From assembly GCA_964395715.1 (NCBI GenBank), contig CAYNAU010000003.1:124001-188000 (forward strand): a stretch of 64,000 nucleotides of DNA, in the 5' to 3' direction. This document shows positions 1 through 8,712 of the stretch, one piece after another. The notes under the pieces were generated by a model. The model was given only the letters and a program-made list of their open reading frames with translations. It was not told where the DNA came from and did no database searches. Source of the stretch: Porticoccus sp964395715 (lineage in GTDB: Bacteria > Pseudomonadota > Gammaproteobacteria > Pseudomonadales > Porticoccaceae). A program made the translations under genes and the position numbers. Each line of letters begins with the position of its first letter. The first letter of the stretch is position 1.

Positions 1-1496
1 TCAGGCATTTCCATGCGTTCCCCGAGTTCTTCGGGGGTGGGTTCACGACCCATTTCCTGAAGCATCTGCCGGGAAATGCGATTGAGCTTGTTGATGGTCT
101 CAATCATGTGCACAGGAATACGGATGGTTCTCGCCTGATCCGCAATGGAGCGGGTGATGGCCTGGCGTATCCACCAGGTAGCATAGGTGGAGAATTTGTA
201 GCCGCGGCGGTATTCAAATTTGTCGACAGCCTTCATCAGCCCGATGTTGCCTTCCTGGATCAGGTCGAGGAATTGCAGGCCGCGGTTGGTGTACTTTTTG
301 GCAATGGAGATCACCAGGCGCAGGTTGGCTTCCACCATTTCTTTCTTGGCGCGCCGCGCTTTCGCTTCGCCGATAGACATGCGGCGATTGATGTCCTTGA
401 TCTGCCCGACTTGCAGACCTGAGTTTTCCTCGATCTGTTTCAGGCGGCGCTGGCTGCGCTGGATATCTGTTTTGAGTTCATCCAGGATCTTGGCGTAAGG
501 TTCTTTGGACTTTAACAGGCCGGCAATCCATTTTTCGTCGGTTTCATGTCCGGGGAACGTGCGGATGAACTCGGCACGGGGCATTTTTGCCTGGCGCACG
601 CAGAGTGACATGATAGTGCGTTCTTCGTTTCGAATGGCTACCAGGGCATCGCGAACCACATCGGTCATGGGCTCAAACTGCCGGGGCGCAAGCTTCAGGT
701 ACTTGAAGTGTTCGCTCAGTGCGAGCATCGGCGCCTGACTGTTTTTGTGTCCCAGGCCATATTTGTTGATGGCTTTCTTGGCCTTTTCATTCAGTTTTCG
801 AAGCGTATCAAAGCGCTCTTTGGCTTCCACCGGATCGAGACCTGAATCGTCATCAGCGTCATCGCTGTCATCCTGATCTTCGTCTTCGTCATCATCGTCC
901 TCACTGGACTGACGGGCTTTTTCTTCTTCACGGCTTTTTGCGGCCTCGGCCTGGGCCAGTGCCGAAGGCACGTGCTCCATCGGGTCGAGGTAGCCGATCA
1001 GCACATCGCTGAGTTTGCGCTGTTCGCTTTCGATGAGGTCGTATTCGGCGAGAATGTGGTCAACTGTCGAAGGCCATTCGGCTAATGCCGCCATCAGTTC
1101 ACGGACGCCTTCTTCGATGCGCTTGGCGATTTCAATTTCGCCTTCGCGTGTCAGCAGTTCGACGGAACCCATTTCCCGCATGTACATGCGCACAGGGTCG
1201 GTGGTGCGATGCTGTTCGGTCTCAACTGCAGCCAGGGCAGCCGCCGCCTCGGCAGCAGCAATTTCGTCAGTGGTGGAGTCCCCCGAGGTGATCAGCAGTT
1301 GTTCGGCATCGGGTGCGGTCTCAAAAACACTGATACCCATGTCGTTGATCATTTGAATGATGTCTTCGACCTGATCGGGATCAGAGATGTCTTCGGGGAG
1401 GTGGTCATTCACCTCTGCGTATGTCAGATAGCCCTGCTCGCGACCTCTGGCAATCAATTCCTTGATACGTGACTGTTGCTGTGCGTTACCACTCAT
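1..1496 (-). CDS. rpoD: RNA polymerase sigma-70 factor RpoD (3' part missing)
   Basis: Primary housekeeping sigma factor. The start codon is the ATG at 1494-1496 (protein begins MSGNAQQQSRIKEL) and the frame stays open to the window edge, so about 498 codons are visible. Region 1.1 comes first. A strongly acidic Asp/Glu stretch of the non-conserved region is encoded around 840-905. Sigma region 2 is encoded at about 130-330 (motifs AKKYTNRGLQFLDLIQEGN, then KFSTYATWWIRQAITRSIAD), and the start of region 3 follows at the edge. Region 4 lies outside. It is the last gene of the rpsU-yqeY-dnaG-rpoD series, with its own probable promoter in the dnaG-rpoD gap. No clear Shine-Dalgarno sequence precedes the ATG. 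Confidence 0.97.
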   Translation of the reverse strand, partial: MSGNAQQQSRIKELIARGREQGYLTYAEVNDHLPEDISDPDQVEDIIQMINDMGISVFETAPDAEQLLITSGDSTTDEIAAAEAAAALAAVETEQHRTTDPVRMYMREMGSVELLTREGEIEIAKRIEEGVRELMAALAEWPSTVDHILAEYDLIESEQRKLSDVLIGYLDPMEHVPSALAQAEAAKSREEEKARQSSEDDDDEDEDQDDSDDADDDSGLDPVEAKERFDTLRKLNEKAKKAINKYGLGHKNSQAPMLALSEHFKYLKLAPRQFEPMTDVVRDALVAIRNEERTIMSLCVRQAKMPRAEFIRTFPGHETDEKWIAGLLKSKEPYAKILDELKTDIQRSQRRLKQIEENSGLQVGQIKDINRRMSIGEAKARRAKKEMVEANLRLVISIAKKYTNRGLQFLDLIQEGNIGLMKAVDKFEYRRGYKFSTYATWWIRQAITRSIADQARTIRIPVHMIETINKLNRISRQMLQEMGREPTPEELGERMEMP

Positions 1497-1538
1497 ATAC
1501 GATCTGCTGTTATCTTGGGGGGCAAAATCAAGCGCGGG

Positions 1539-1544
1539 ATTATA
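1539..1544 (-). promoter_or_regulatory. Probable rpoD-proximal promoter, -10 box
   Basis: On the minus strand a perfect TATAAT lies in the 111-bp dnaG-rpoD gap, 42 bp upstream of the rpoD ATG. The -35 region is poor (AACACA at 17-bp spacing). An internal promoter for rpoD is typical of this operon in gammaproteobacteria, so the site is plausible but rests on the -10 match only. Confidence 0.45.
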
Positions 1545-1607
1545 CCGGAAGAAGCCGCGTTTGTGTTACCTGTTTTGGTAAAAAGTGCCGTTGTTTCAGG
1601 TCTTCAG

Positions 1608-3551
1608 CTATTGCACCCTTGGCTTCCCAAGTATTTGATTAAATAACTCTTTTGTCTCCGCTGTTCGCTGTTCGCCGGAGAGCCTGAGCCATGCGTTGTT
1701 GAGGTGCTTCAAGTCGTGCTCATCGACAGCCTCTTTGTCAGCCAGGTGACGGAGAAGTTCAGCTGGCGCCAGTTGTGCCAGTGTTTTTCTCAACAGTCGA
1801 TCCTGACTGTCAATGAATTCCCGCTGGTTGTCCCGTTCGCTGTTTGCCACGGGCCGGAGGAGGTCAGTGGCGGCGATTTTTGCCAGGGTTTCTGCCTGCT
1901 CGGCACTGTGCACCCCACGCCAGTATCCCAGTATATGATTGAGGCTGTATGTGGGGTTTTCAAGGAGCAGTTCCACCAGCGGTAACAGTATTTCAACACC
2001 CTCGTCATCGAGCTTTTGCAGTGTTTCCAGCGCGGCGCAGTGTGAGATTAATTCCGGGTGATTGGCCAGTAGGGCGATCATGGTGTACGCCGGCGACATT
2101 TTGACCCGTTTGGTCGCTGCAGCCTGAGTCCGGGCAGGGAGGCGGGGGAGGTCGTAATCCCCGTGTGGGGTGTTGCCCAGATAATCGGGGTAGTCTTCGT
2201 AGCCCATGTCCTCCGGATACTCCGGGCTTTTTACTGGATCCTGTGTTGGAGCTTCAGGGATAATCAGGCTACTCAGGGTTTCCGTATCCAGTCCGGTTTT
2301 CTCGGACAGTGTTTTCAGCATCAGTGCCTTGAATACGCCTTGTGGTATGCGGTTGATCAGGGGTGCCGCCAGTTTGCTGAGGCGGGCACGGCCGTCCATG
2401 GATGCAAGGTCGAGTCCCTCGGTCAGGGACTCGAAGAGATACTGTGATAACGGGGTGGCGGATTCTACCAGGGATAAAAACTGGTCTTTGCCAATTTTGC
2501 GCACCAGTGTGTCCGGGTCTTCGCCGTCAGGGAGAAACAGGAAACGGGCAGAACGACCGTCAATCATTACGGGCAGTGCTGTTTCCAGCGCGCGGTGAGC
2601 AGCGGTGCGACCCGCCGAGTCGCCATCGAAACAAAACACTACAGCTGACGTATGTCGAAAAAGTTTTTCCAGATGTTCGGCAGTGACTGCCGTTCCCAGA
2701 GTCGCCACGGCATTGTGGATTCCACTCTGGGAGAGGGCAACCACGTCCATATAACCTTCCACCACCAGTAGGCTGGGTGCTTCTCGCATTTGCTGGTTGG
2801 CTTCGTAGAGACCGTAGAGTTCACGGCCTTTGTGGAACAGCGGGGTTTCCGGGGAGTTAAGGTATTTGGGTTTGTCATCTCCCAGCACCCGTCCGCCAAA
2901 GCCAATGGTGCGACCCCGAAGGTCTCGAATGGGAAACATAATTCGGTTGCGAAAACGGTCGTAGAGTTTGCCTTCTTCCTGCCGGTCGATTAGCAGTCCG
3001 GTGTCTTTCAGCTGCTGAACGGCCAGGTCCGACTGGCCGAGAGCCTGTAAAAGATTGTCCCAACCGGGAGGGGCAAAACCAATGCCAAAGGTTCTTGCCA
3101 CTTCGCCGCTCAGGCCGCGGCTTTTCAGGTAATCGACGGCAGTTTTGGCATCCGGGTGCTGGCGCAGGCAGGCTCTGTAGTAGCGATCTGCTTTCTCAGC
3201 CACGGCGTAGAGCCCTTTGCGGCGTTCCGTGGCGGCATCGTTATGTCCGACCTCTCTGGGAACTTCCAGCCCTGCATGCCTGGCAAGTGATTCCACGGCT
3301 TCCGGAAAGGCCGTGTGATCGTAGTCCATCACGAAACCGATGGCGTTTCCGCCGGCGCCACAACCGAAGCAATAGTAAAATTGTTTGTCCTGACTGACCG
3401 TGAAAGAGGGTGTTTTTTCGTCGTGGAAGGGGCATCGGGCAGAGTGATTTTTGCCCGACTTTCTCAGGTCAATGCGGCTGCCGACAATATCGACGATATC
3501 CACCCGGTCCAGCAGGTCGTCGATAAAACTTTGTGGAATTTTGCCGGCCAT
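1608..3551 (-). CDS. dnaG: DNA primase DnaG
   Basis: Makes RNA primers at the replication fork together with the DnaB helicase. The 647-aa protein has the usual layout. The N-terminal CHC2 zinc finger is CPFH at about residue 40 and CFGC at about 61. The TOPRIM catalytic core carries VVEGYMDVVAL near residue 265 and the acidic CFDGDSAGRTAA motif near 310. The C-terminal third should be the helicase-binding domain. The start MAGKIPQSFIDDLL is typical of the family. It lies between yqeY and rpoD on the same strand. Length and motifs are complete. Confidence 0.98.
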   Translation of the reverse strand: MAGKIPQSFIDDLLDRVDIVDIVGSRIDLRKSGKNHSARCPFHDEKTPSFTVSQDKQFYYCFGCGAGGNAIGFVMDYDHTAFPEAVESLARHAGLEVPREVGHNDAATERRKGLYAVAEKADRYYRACLRQHPDAKTAVDYLKSRGLSGEVARTFGIGFAPPGWDNLLQALGQSDLAVQQLKDTGLLIDRQEEGKLYDRFRNRIMFPIRDLRGRTIGFGGRVLGDDKPKYLNSPETPLFHKGRELYGLYEANQQMREAPSLLVVEGYMDVVALSQSGIHNAVATLGTAVTAEHLEKLFRHTSAVVFCFDGDSAGRTAAHRALETALPVMIDGRSARFLFLPDGEDPDTLVRKIGKDQFLSLVESATPLSQYLFESLTEGLDLASMDGRARLSKLAAPLINRIPQGVFKALMLKTLSEKTGLDTETLSSLIIPEAPTQDPVKSPEYPEDMGYEDYPDYLGNTPHGDYDLPRLPARTQAAATKRVKMSPAYTMIALLANHPELISHCAALETLQKLDDEGVEILLPLVELLLENPTYSLNHILGYWRGVHSAEQAETLAKIAATDLLRPVANSERDNQREFIDSQDRLLRKTLAQLAPAELLRHLADKEAVDEHDLKHLNNAWLRLSGEQRTAETKELFNQILGKPRVQ

Positions 3552-3677
3552 TCATTCCCAGAAAAAAATGATGGTGAAATGGAGTTCACCGGCCGCAGTA
3601 CTTTTATAAATGGTGTATATCGGCCGGTAGGAAAGTGACAGCTTAACCAGTAAAGGGGTGGCTGATCTAGCCCGCAG

Positions 3678-4127
3678 TTATCCCAGTTTGGATTTCACCA
3701 TGCCGCTGACAGCCCCGACATCGGCGCGACCCTGAATCTGGGGTTTCAGTAGGCCCATGACCTTGCCCATGTCGCGCATGGATTCAGCGCCGCTTTCCTG
3801 AATGGCTGCAGCAATCATGGCACTTAATTCACTCTCGCTGAGTGCTTCTGGCAAAAAGGCCTGAATCACATCAATTTCCGCCTGTTCCTTATCGGCCAGA
3901 TCCTGGCGTCCGGCATCCTGGAACTGGGTGATGGAATCACGGCGTTGTTTGACCATTTTGTCGAGAATGGCCAGCACCCGTGCGTCATCCACTTCAATGC
4001 GCTCATCCACCTCAATACGCTTGATTTCCGCCTGAATTAGACGGATCGCCCCGAGGCGCTCTTTCTCTTTGGCGCGCATGGCATCTTTCATGGCTTCGGT
4101 GATCTGTGCTTTTAGGGTGTCGCTCAT
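3678..4127 (-). CDS. GatB/YqeY domain protein
   Basis: A 149-aa protein of the YqeY family, related to the C-terminal tRNA-binding tail domain of the GatB amidotransferase subunit. It is normal length and mostly charged helices (motif KDAMRAKEKERLGAIRLIQAE near the N-terminus, MGKVMGLLKPQIQGRAD near the C-terminus). Its exact role is not established. It lies between rpsU and dnaG, a common position in Pseudomonas-like genomes, and is separated from rpsU by a hairpin terminator that would reduce its transcription relative to rpsU. Confidence 0.92.
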   Translation of the reverse strand: MSDTLKAQITEAMKDAMRAKEKERLGAIRLIQAEIKRIEVDERIEVDDARVLAILDKMVKQRRDSITQFQDAGRQDLADKEQAEIDVIQAFLPEALSESELSAMIAAAIQESGAESMRDMGKVMGLLKPQIQGRADVGAVSGMVKSKLG

Positions 4128-4145
4128 GGGAATTTCCTCAAACGC

Positions 4146-4172
4146 AAAAAGCGCCGACGTGGCGGCGCTTGA
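4146..4172 (-). terminator. Hairpin terminator/attenuator after rpsU
   Basis: Read on the minus strand, an AGCGCCG / CGGCGCT stem with a 6-nt loop is followed by TTTTTG. It sits between the rpsU stop and the yqeY start, and so separates abundant S21 expression from the primase/sigma genes downstream. E. coli has a partial terminator between rpsU and dnaG, and this looks equivalent. Confidence 0.75.
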
Positions 4173-4203
4173 TGGATAGAATTTACAGACTGACTAACGG
4201 GTA

Positions 4204-4419
4204 TCAGTACAGGCGAGTAAATTTCCGGGTTTCGCGTGATTGCTTTTTGGCGTGACGCTTCACGGCCGCAGCAGCTTTGCGCTTGCGTTCCCAGGTGGGT
4301 TTTTCATAAAACTCACGACGACGAACTTCGGCCAGTACACCGGCTTTTTCACATGAACGCTTGAAGCGACGCAGAGCCACATCAAAAGGCTCGTTTTCTT
4401 TAACGCGAACGTACGGCAT
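4204..4419 (-). CDS. rpsU: 30S ribosomal protein S21
   Basis: A 71-aa basic protein of the small subunit. The sequence begins MPYVRVKENEPFDVALRRFKR and ends KQSRETRKFTRLY, matching the family throughout. The ATG at 4417-4419 was chosen because it gives the canonical length and is preceded by GAGGA; a longer in-frame reading begins upstream but has no support. It is first gene of the macromolecular-synthesis operon, divergent from tsaD, with a strong sigma-70 promoter 72 bp upstream. Confidence 0.98.
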   Translation of the reverse strand: MPYVRVKENEPFDVALRRFKRSCEKAGVLAEVRRREFYEKPTWERKRKAAAAVKRHAKKQSRETRKFTRLY

Positions 4420-4490
4420 GTATCCTCGATCCTGTTGTATGCAATTAGTTTTCTGTGCCTCGAAATTCGGCACGATCTTCAAGGGCGCGT

Positions 4491-4519
4491 ATTCTATACG
4501 TAACCCGATGTGGTTGCAA
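4491..4519 (-). promoter_or_regulatory. Sigma-70 promoter of rpsU
   Basis: On the minus strand, TTGCAA (4514-4519) and TAGAAT (4491-4496) are separated by exactly 17 bp. The position upstream of rpsU, in the divergent rpsU/tsaD gap, fits a strong constitutive ribosomal-protein promoter. Confidence 0.75.
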
Positions 4520-4624
4520 AACTTTTATGGCCTGCGTTTGCGCGGGCTAACCACATGAATTTGAGGCGTTTTTACCGTATCATTCGCCCCTTTCACCCTC
4601 CCTCTAAGCATAGGCCAGAATTGA

Positions 4625-5662
4625 GTGCGCGTACTGGGTATTGAAACCTCCTGCGATGAAACCGGTGTTGCCGTATACGACAGCGACCGCGGTCTTCTGG
4701 CCCACGCCCTCTACAGTCAGGTGGCGGTTCATGCCGAATACGGTGGCGTGGTACCGGAATTGGCATCCCGGGATCACGTGCGCAAGCTGTTACCACTGAT
4801 TTCCCAGGTTCTCAACGAGCAGGCATTGACCCCTGGCGATATTGACGGCGTGGCCTACACGGCGGGTCCGGGACTGATTGGTGCCCTCATGGTGGGGGCC
4901 AGTGTTGGTCGCTCCCTGGCCTATGCTTGGGATGTGCCCGCCATCGGTGTTCATCATATGGAAGGGCACTTGCTGGCACCGATGCTGGAAGCGAATCCTC
5001 CGGAATTTCCTTTTGTTGCCCTGCTGGTGTCCGGTGGTCATACCCAGTTGATCGCAGTGCAGGGTATTGGCCAATATGAAATTCTCGGCGAGTCCGTCGA
5101 TGATGCGGCGGGAGAGGCGTTTGACAAAGCGGCCAAAATGCTTGATCTCGATTACCCTGGCGGGCCTGAAATTGCCAGATTGGCGGAGCGGGGCAACCCG
5201 CAGCGATTCCAGTTTCCCCGACCCATGACGGATCGACCCGGCCTGGATTTCAGTTTTTCGGGCCTGAAAACCTATACTTTGAATACTATTGCAGAGCACC
5301 GTGGGGACGATGTGCTGCCGGACGATCAGACCATGGCGGATATTGCCTGGGCTTTTCAGGAAGCGGTGGTCGATACGCTGGCTATTAAATGTCGGCGCGC
5401 CCTGGAGCAGACCGGCCTGAAAAAACTGATTATCGCAGGAGGTGTTTCGGCCAATAGTCGTCTGCGGGAAAAGCTTTCCGCCAGTCTCGCCAAAGTGGGC
5501 GGCAACGTTTTTTATGCCCGGCATGAGTTCTGTACCGACAATGGTGCCATGATCGCCTATGCGGGCTGTCGGCGCTTAATGGCTGGGCAGAGGGAAGGGT
5601 TATCCATACGCGCTTTGCCACGCTGGCCCATGGATACACTGCCACCCCTATCGGAGTTATAG
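4625..5662 (+). CDS. tsaD: tRNA N6-threonylcarbamoyladenosine transferase TsaD
   Basis: Transfers the threonylcarbamoyl group to A37 of ANN-decoding tRNAs, working with TsaB, TsaC and TsaE. The 345-aa protein has the ASKHA fold. MRVLGIETSCDETGVAVYD opens the ATP-binding core, the metal-binding HHMEGHLLAP histidines are near residue 115, and SGGHTQL, GGVSANSRLR and CTDNGAMIAYAG follow. The start is GTG at 4625. Divergent from rpsU and just upstream of folB. In Pseudomonas, plsY lies between tsaD and folB, as I recall; here only 5 bp separate them. Confidence 0.98.
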   Translation: MRVLGIETSCDETGVAVYDSDRGLLAHALYSQVAVHAEYGGVVPELASRDHVRKLLPLISQVLNEQALTPGDIDGVAYTAGPGLIGALMVGASVGRSLAYAWDVPAIGVHHMEGHLLAPMLEANPPEFPFVALLVSGGHTQLIAVQGIGQYEILGESVDDAAGEAFDKAAKMLDLDYPGGPEIARLAERGNPQRFQFPRPMTDRPGLDFSFSGLKTYTLNTIAEHRGDDVLPDDQTMADIAWAFQEAVVDTLAIKCRRALEQTGLKKLIIAGGVSANSRLREKLSASLAKVGGNVFYARHEFCTDNGAMIAYAGCRRLMAGQREGLSIRALPRWPMDTLPPLSEL

Positions 5663-5667
5663 CCACC

Positions 5668-6024
5668 ATGGATATTGTCTATATCCGCGATCTGCGCATC
5701 GACACCATCATCGGCATCTTCGACTGGGAAAGGGAGGTTCGCCAGGTGGTGAGCATTGATCTGGACATGGCCACCGATATCCGTCGGGCAGCGGCGAGCG
5801 AGGACATCCGGGATGCGCTCGATTACAAAGCTGTGTCAGATCGTCTGCAGGCATTTATTGGTGGCAGCCAGTTTCTGCTGGTTGAAACCATGGCCGAGCA
5901 GGTAGCGGCCCTGGTGATGGAGGAATTTCAGGTGCCCTGGGTGCGCCTGCGAATTGGCAAGCCGGCAGCCATTCCACAAGCTGAGGATGTGGGGGTTGTG
6001 ATCGAACGGGGAGCGCATAGCTGA
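5668..6024 (+). CDS. folB: Dihydroneopterin aldolase FolB
   Basis: Folate pathway enzyme converting 7,8-dihydroneopterin to 6-hydroxymethyl-dihydropterin and glycolaldehyde. The 118-aa protein has the family's opening IVYIRDLRIDTIIGIFDWER, the central DALDYKAVSDRL, LLVETMAEQVA, and the C-terminal lysine-containing RIGKPAAIPQAEDVGVVIER. It lies 5 bp after tsaD and overlaps folK by one base, so the two successive folate enzymes are translationally coupled. Confidence 0.96.
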   Translation: MDIVYIRDLRIDTIIGIFDWEREVRQVVSIDLDMATDIRRAAASEDIRDALDYKAVSDRLQAFIGGSQFLLVETMAEQVAALVMEEFQVPWVRLRIGKPAAIPQAEDVGVVIERGAHS

Positions 6025-6560
6025 TGGCTCGTGTTTATCTGGGCGTGGGTAGCAATACCGACCGTGAACGCTATATTCACGCTGCGTTGGATGCCCTGAC
6101 CGAGCAGTTTGGTGAGCTGCAGTTATCCTCGGTGTATGAAAGTGAAGCTGTGGGATTTGAGGGCGATGCATTTCTGAATCTGGTGGCAGGTATTGAAACC
6201 TCCATGCCGGTAGGCGAGTTGTCCAGTTATTTAAAAGCTCTGGAAGACCGTCATGGGCGGCGCCGCGATTGCCCTCGCTTCAGTGGACGTACCCTGGATA
6301 TTGATATTCTGACCTATGATAAATGTGTCGGTCTGGTTGATGGTGTTGCCTTGCCTCGCGGAGAAATTCTTTTTAACGCCTTCGTGTTATGGCCGTTGTC
6401 GGAAATTGCCCCGCACGAGCTGCACCCGCTTGCCGCCCTCAGTTATGGGGAGCTATGGCAAAACTATGAACAAAGCCGACAGGCGCTGTGGCCCGTGTCC
6501 TTTTTCTGGCGGGGTTCAGAGTTGACGCGTTTTCCCACCAGGCTTGCCGAGGGGTTATAA
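6024..6560 (+). CDS. folK: HPPK, 6-hydroxymethyl-7,8-dihydropterin pyrophosphokinase FolK
   Basis: Transfers pyrophosphate from ATP to the product of FolB. The 178-aa protein has VYLGVGSNTDRERYI at the N-terminus and the magnesium/ATP signature RFSGRTLDIDIL at about residues 87-98. Its start overlaps the folB stop (one base shared). The flavoenzyme gene begins directly after the stop codon. Length is within the family range. Confidence 0.95.
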   Translation: MARVYLGVGSNTDRERYIHAALDALTEQFGELQLSSVYESEAVGFEGDAFLNLVAGIETSMPVGELSSYLKALEDRHGRRRDCPRFSGRTLDIDILTYDKCVGLVDGVALPRGEILFNAFVLWPLSEIAPHELHPLAALSYGELWQNYEQSRQALWPVSFFWRGSELTRFPTRLAEGL

Positions 6561-7727
6561 ATGATTGGGTCGTGGCGGTTATCCCGTTGTTTCAATATTG
6601 ACGATTTGCGCAAGCTGGCAAAAAAACGTCTGCCCGCTTCCCTGTTTGGTTACATCGACGGTGGATCTGACGATGAATACACCCTGCGCAATAATACGTC
6701 GGCTTTTGATCACTATGCCCTGATGCAACGTATTCTGGTCGATGTGTCAGAAATCGATCTTTCCACTACTGTTCTGGGCAAAAAGATTGACTGGCCTGTA
6801 TTGTGTGCGCCGACCGGCATGAGCCGCATGTTCCACCATGAAGGTGAAAGGGCCGTGGCGCGAGAAGCGGCAAAAAGCGGCACGTTTTATTCACTCTCGA
6901 CCCTCTCCACCACCAGTATTGAGGATGTCGGTCGGGAAACCGATGGCCCAAAAATGTTCCAGGTCTATGTGCATCGTGACCGGGAGTTGAGCCGCGAGTT
7001 TGTACAGCGCGCGAAAAGTGCCGGTTTTGATGCGCTCTGTCTGACGGTGGACTTGCCGGCTCACGGCAATCGCGAGCGGGATCTGCGCACCGGTATGACA
7101 CTGCCGCCAAAATTGACGGCAAAAAGCGTGCTGGATGTGCTGCTTCATCCTGCCTGGGTTTACCACTATCTCACCACTGATGCTATTGAACTCGCCAATG
7201 TGGCTCACAAGATTCGCGAAGGCTCCGGCGAGGTGTCTAACCTTCTTCAGTATGTGTCAAAGCAGTTTGACCCTACAGTTAGTTGGGAAGACGCTGAATG
7301 GATCAAAAGTCTGTGGGACGGGCCTTTTATCATTAAAGGCATTATGTCCGTAGAGGATGCCAAACGTGCCGTAGATATAGGCGCATCGGCCATCGTGATT
7401 TCCAACCACGGGGGTCGCCAGCTGGATTCATCGCCGGCGACCATTGAGATGTTGCCTAAAATTGCCGATGCGGTGGGCGGGCAGATTGAGTTGATTCTGG
7501 ATAGCGGCATCCGTCGTGGAACGCACGTGTTGAAGGCCCTTGCCCTGGGTGCTGACGCCTGCATGATTGGGCGATCCTATTTGTATGGCCTTGCCGCCGG
7601 CGGCCAGCCTGGAGTGGCGAGGGCATTACAATTGCTGCGTGCAGAAATTGAGCTGGACATGAAACTGATGGGATGCCGTCAGCTGTCGGATGTTACGGCT
7701 GATTGCCTCTATCTTCGGGATCAGTAA
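6561..7727 (+). CDS. FMN-dependent alpha-hydroxy-acid dehydrogenase (L-lactate dehydrogenase type)
   Basis: TIM-barrel flavoenzyme of 388 aa that oxidises an L-2-hydroxyacid, most likely L-lactate, feeding electrons to the respiratory chain (LldD-like). GYIDGGSDDEYTLRNN is near the N-terminus, the FMN-binding LCAPTGMSRMFH near residue 75, LTVDLPAHGNRERDLRTGM near 160, the catalytic histidine in SNHGGRQLD near 280, and the phosphate-binding DSGIRRGTHVLKALALGADA near 315. It follows folK with no spacer, and the GAGGGG ahead of its ATG lies inside the end of folK. Lactate is the default substrate guess; mandelate or glycolate cannot be excluded. Confidence 0.88.
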   Translation: MIGSWRLSRCFNIDDLRKLAKKRLPASLFGYIDGGSDDEYTLRNNTSAFDHYALMQRILVDVSEIDLSTTVLGKKIDWPVLCAPTGMSRMFHHEGERAVAREAAKSGTFYSLSTLSTTSIEDVGRETDGPKMFQVYVHRDRELSREFVQRAKSAGFDALCLTVDLPAHGNRERDLRTGMTLPPKLTAKSVLDVLLHPAWVYHYLTTDAIELANVAHKIREGSGEVSNLLQYVSKQFDPTVSWEDAEWIKSLWDGPFIIKGIMSVEDAKRAVDIGASAIVISNHGGRQLDSSPATIEMLPKIADAVGGQIELILDSGIRRGTHVLKALALGADACMIGRSYLYGLAAGGQPGVARALQLLRAEIELDMKLMGCRQLSDVTADCLYLRDQ

Positions 7728-8047
7728 TAGCCTGCACAGCGAATACATAAGTCTGTGTAGGGGACGGCCTGGAGTCGTTCCAGCGAGATGTCTTCCCCGC
7801 AGTGACTACAGGTGGTATAGCTGCTGCTTGCGATCCTCTCCAACGCCTGGCCGACCTTGACCAGTTCAAGACGTGCCTCATTCCCCAGGGCGTTCATTAC
7901 CTCGTCGTTTTCCCTTTCCTGGGCCTGCTCAGACCAGTCGCTGGAGTGAGATTTGGTAACGTCCTGCTTGATGGTATCCAGGCGATGTAACAGTTCTTCC
8001 TTGCGGGACTCCAGTTGCTGTTTGATGCCATTGAGTTCAGATGACAT
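7721..8047 (-). CDS. DksA/TraR-family C4 zinc-finger protein
   Basis: A 108-aa protein with an N-terminal helical hairpin and a C-terminal zinc finger CSHC-x17-CIRC. It is shorter than DksA (about 150 aa), so it belongs to the small TraR/YbiI-like group that may bind RNA polymerase through the secondary channel. The ATG at 8047 is preferred because GGAG lies 9 bp upstream; an ATG five codons earlier has no usable ribosome site. The last 7 bp overlap the end of the convergent flavoenzyme gene. It lies downstream of hsp20, separated by a hairpin. Confidence 0.88.
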   Translation of the reverse strand: MSSELNGIKQQLESRKEELLHRLDTIKQDVTKSHSSDWSEQAQERENDEVMNALGNEARLELVKVGQALERIASSSYTTCSHCGEDISLERLQAVPYTDLCIRCAGYY

Positions 8048-8066
8048 GGGGAGGTTCTCCATCCTG

Positions 8067-8094
8067 AAAAAAGTTGACCGGGCTGAATGCCCGG
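8067..8094 (-). terminator. Hairpin between hsp20 and the DksA-like gene
   Basis: Minus-strand stem CCGGGC / GCCCGG with a 5-nt loop, followed after four bases by a run of T. It lies directly downstream of hsp20 and upstream of the DksA-like ribosome site, so it may end hsp20 transcripts or attenuate read-through. Confidence 0.6.
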
Positions 8095-8118
8095 CCCTAT
8101 GTGATAAACGGTTTCAGG

Positions 8119-8547
8119 TTAATTGATGTCAATACGCTTCTGAGTGGGGACGGCTTTGGCCTTTTTCGGTGCGGAAAGCTTAAGCACGCCATCTTCAAAT
8201 GACGCCTTGATGTCCTCTTCGTGGACATCGCCGCCCAGGTTGAAACTGCGCACGTATTTACCAAAGCGCCGCTCCTGGCGAATGATTTTTCCTTCGCGCT
8301 CCTCTTTTTTTTCCTGGGTTGTTTCTGCTTCCAGCCGGAGTACACCATTTTCCAGGGTGATACTGATGTCTTCCTTTTTAACACCGGGCATTTCTGCAGT
8401 GATTTCGTAGTGGTCATCCCGATCTACGATGTCCACCCGCGGTGAAAAGAAAGACTCTGGCGCATCTGCTTCATTGCCGTTGGCCGCCCAAAAATCATCA
8501 AAAAACCGATCCATGTCGAAGAATCTGCTTCTCGGTATTAGTGACAT
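8119..8547 (-). CDS. Hsp20-family small heat-shock protein
   Basis: ATP-independent holdase chaperone of 142 aa with a complete alpha-crystallin domain: FSPRVDIVDRDDHYEITAEMPG begins the domain (split here: PRVDIVDRDDHYEITAEMPG), GVLRLEAE is in its middle, and the conserved GVLKLSAPK is near residue 125. A short N-terminal arm (MSLIPRSRFFDMDRFFDDFW) precedes it. It is preceded by a strong GGAGGTG ribosome site. No convincing sigma-32 promoter was seen upstream. Its closest family members are the class A Hsp20 proteins rather than IbpA/B. Confidence 0.93.
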   Translation of the reverse strand: MSLIPRSRFFDMDRFFDDFWAANGNEADAPESFFSPRVDIVDRDDHYEITAEMPGVKKEDISITLENGVLRLEAETTQEKKEEREGKIIRQERRFGKYVRSFNLGGDVHEEDIKASFEDGVLKLSAPKKAKAVPTQKRIDIN

Positions 8548-8712
8548 AACACACCTCCAAAATAAAAGCGGTTGATGTTGTTTGTGTCGTGTAAAGCATA
8601 GTCAACAAATAGCTTTCACGCCGTTTCATGAGAAGTAATAGGATTTCTGAGTGGACTTTTCAAGCCCTGTTGTCGGGCGAAAAATGAGAATAGTTGAGCT
8701 CGATCAAATAAA

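Noticed and set aside
8548..8640. Possible sigma-32 heat-shock promoter before hsp20
   Set aside because: CATGAAA resembles the -35 element, but no CCCCAT-type -10 follows at suitable spacing.
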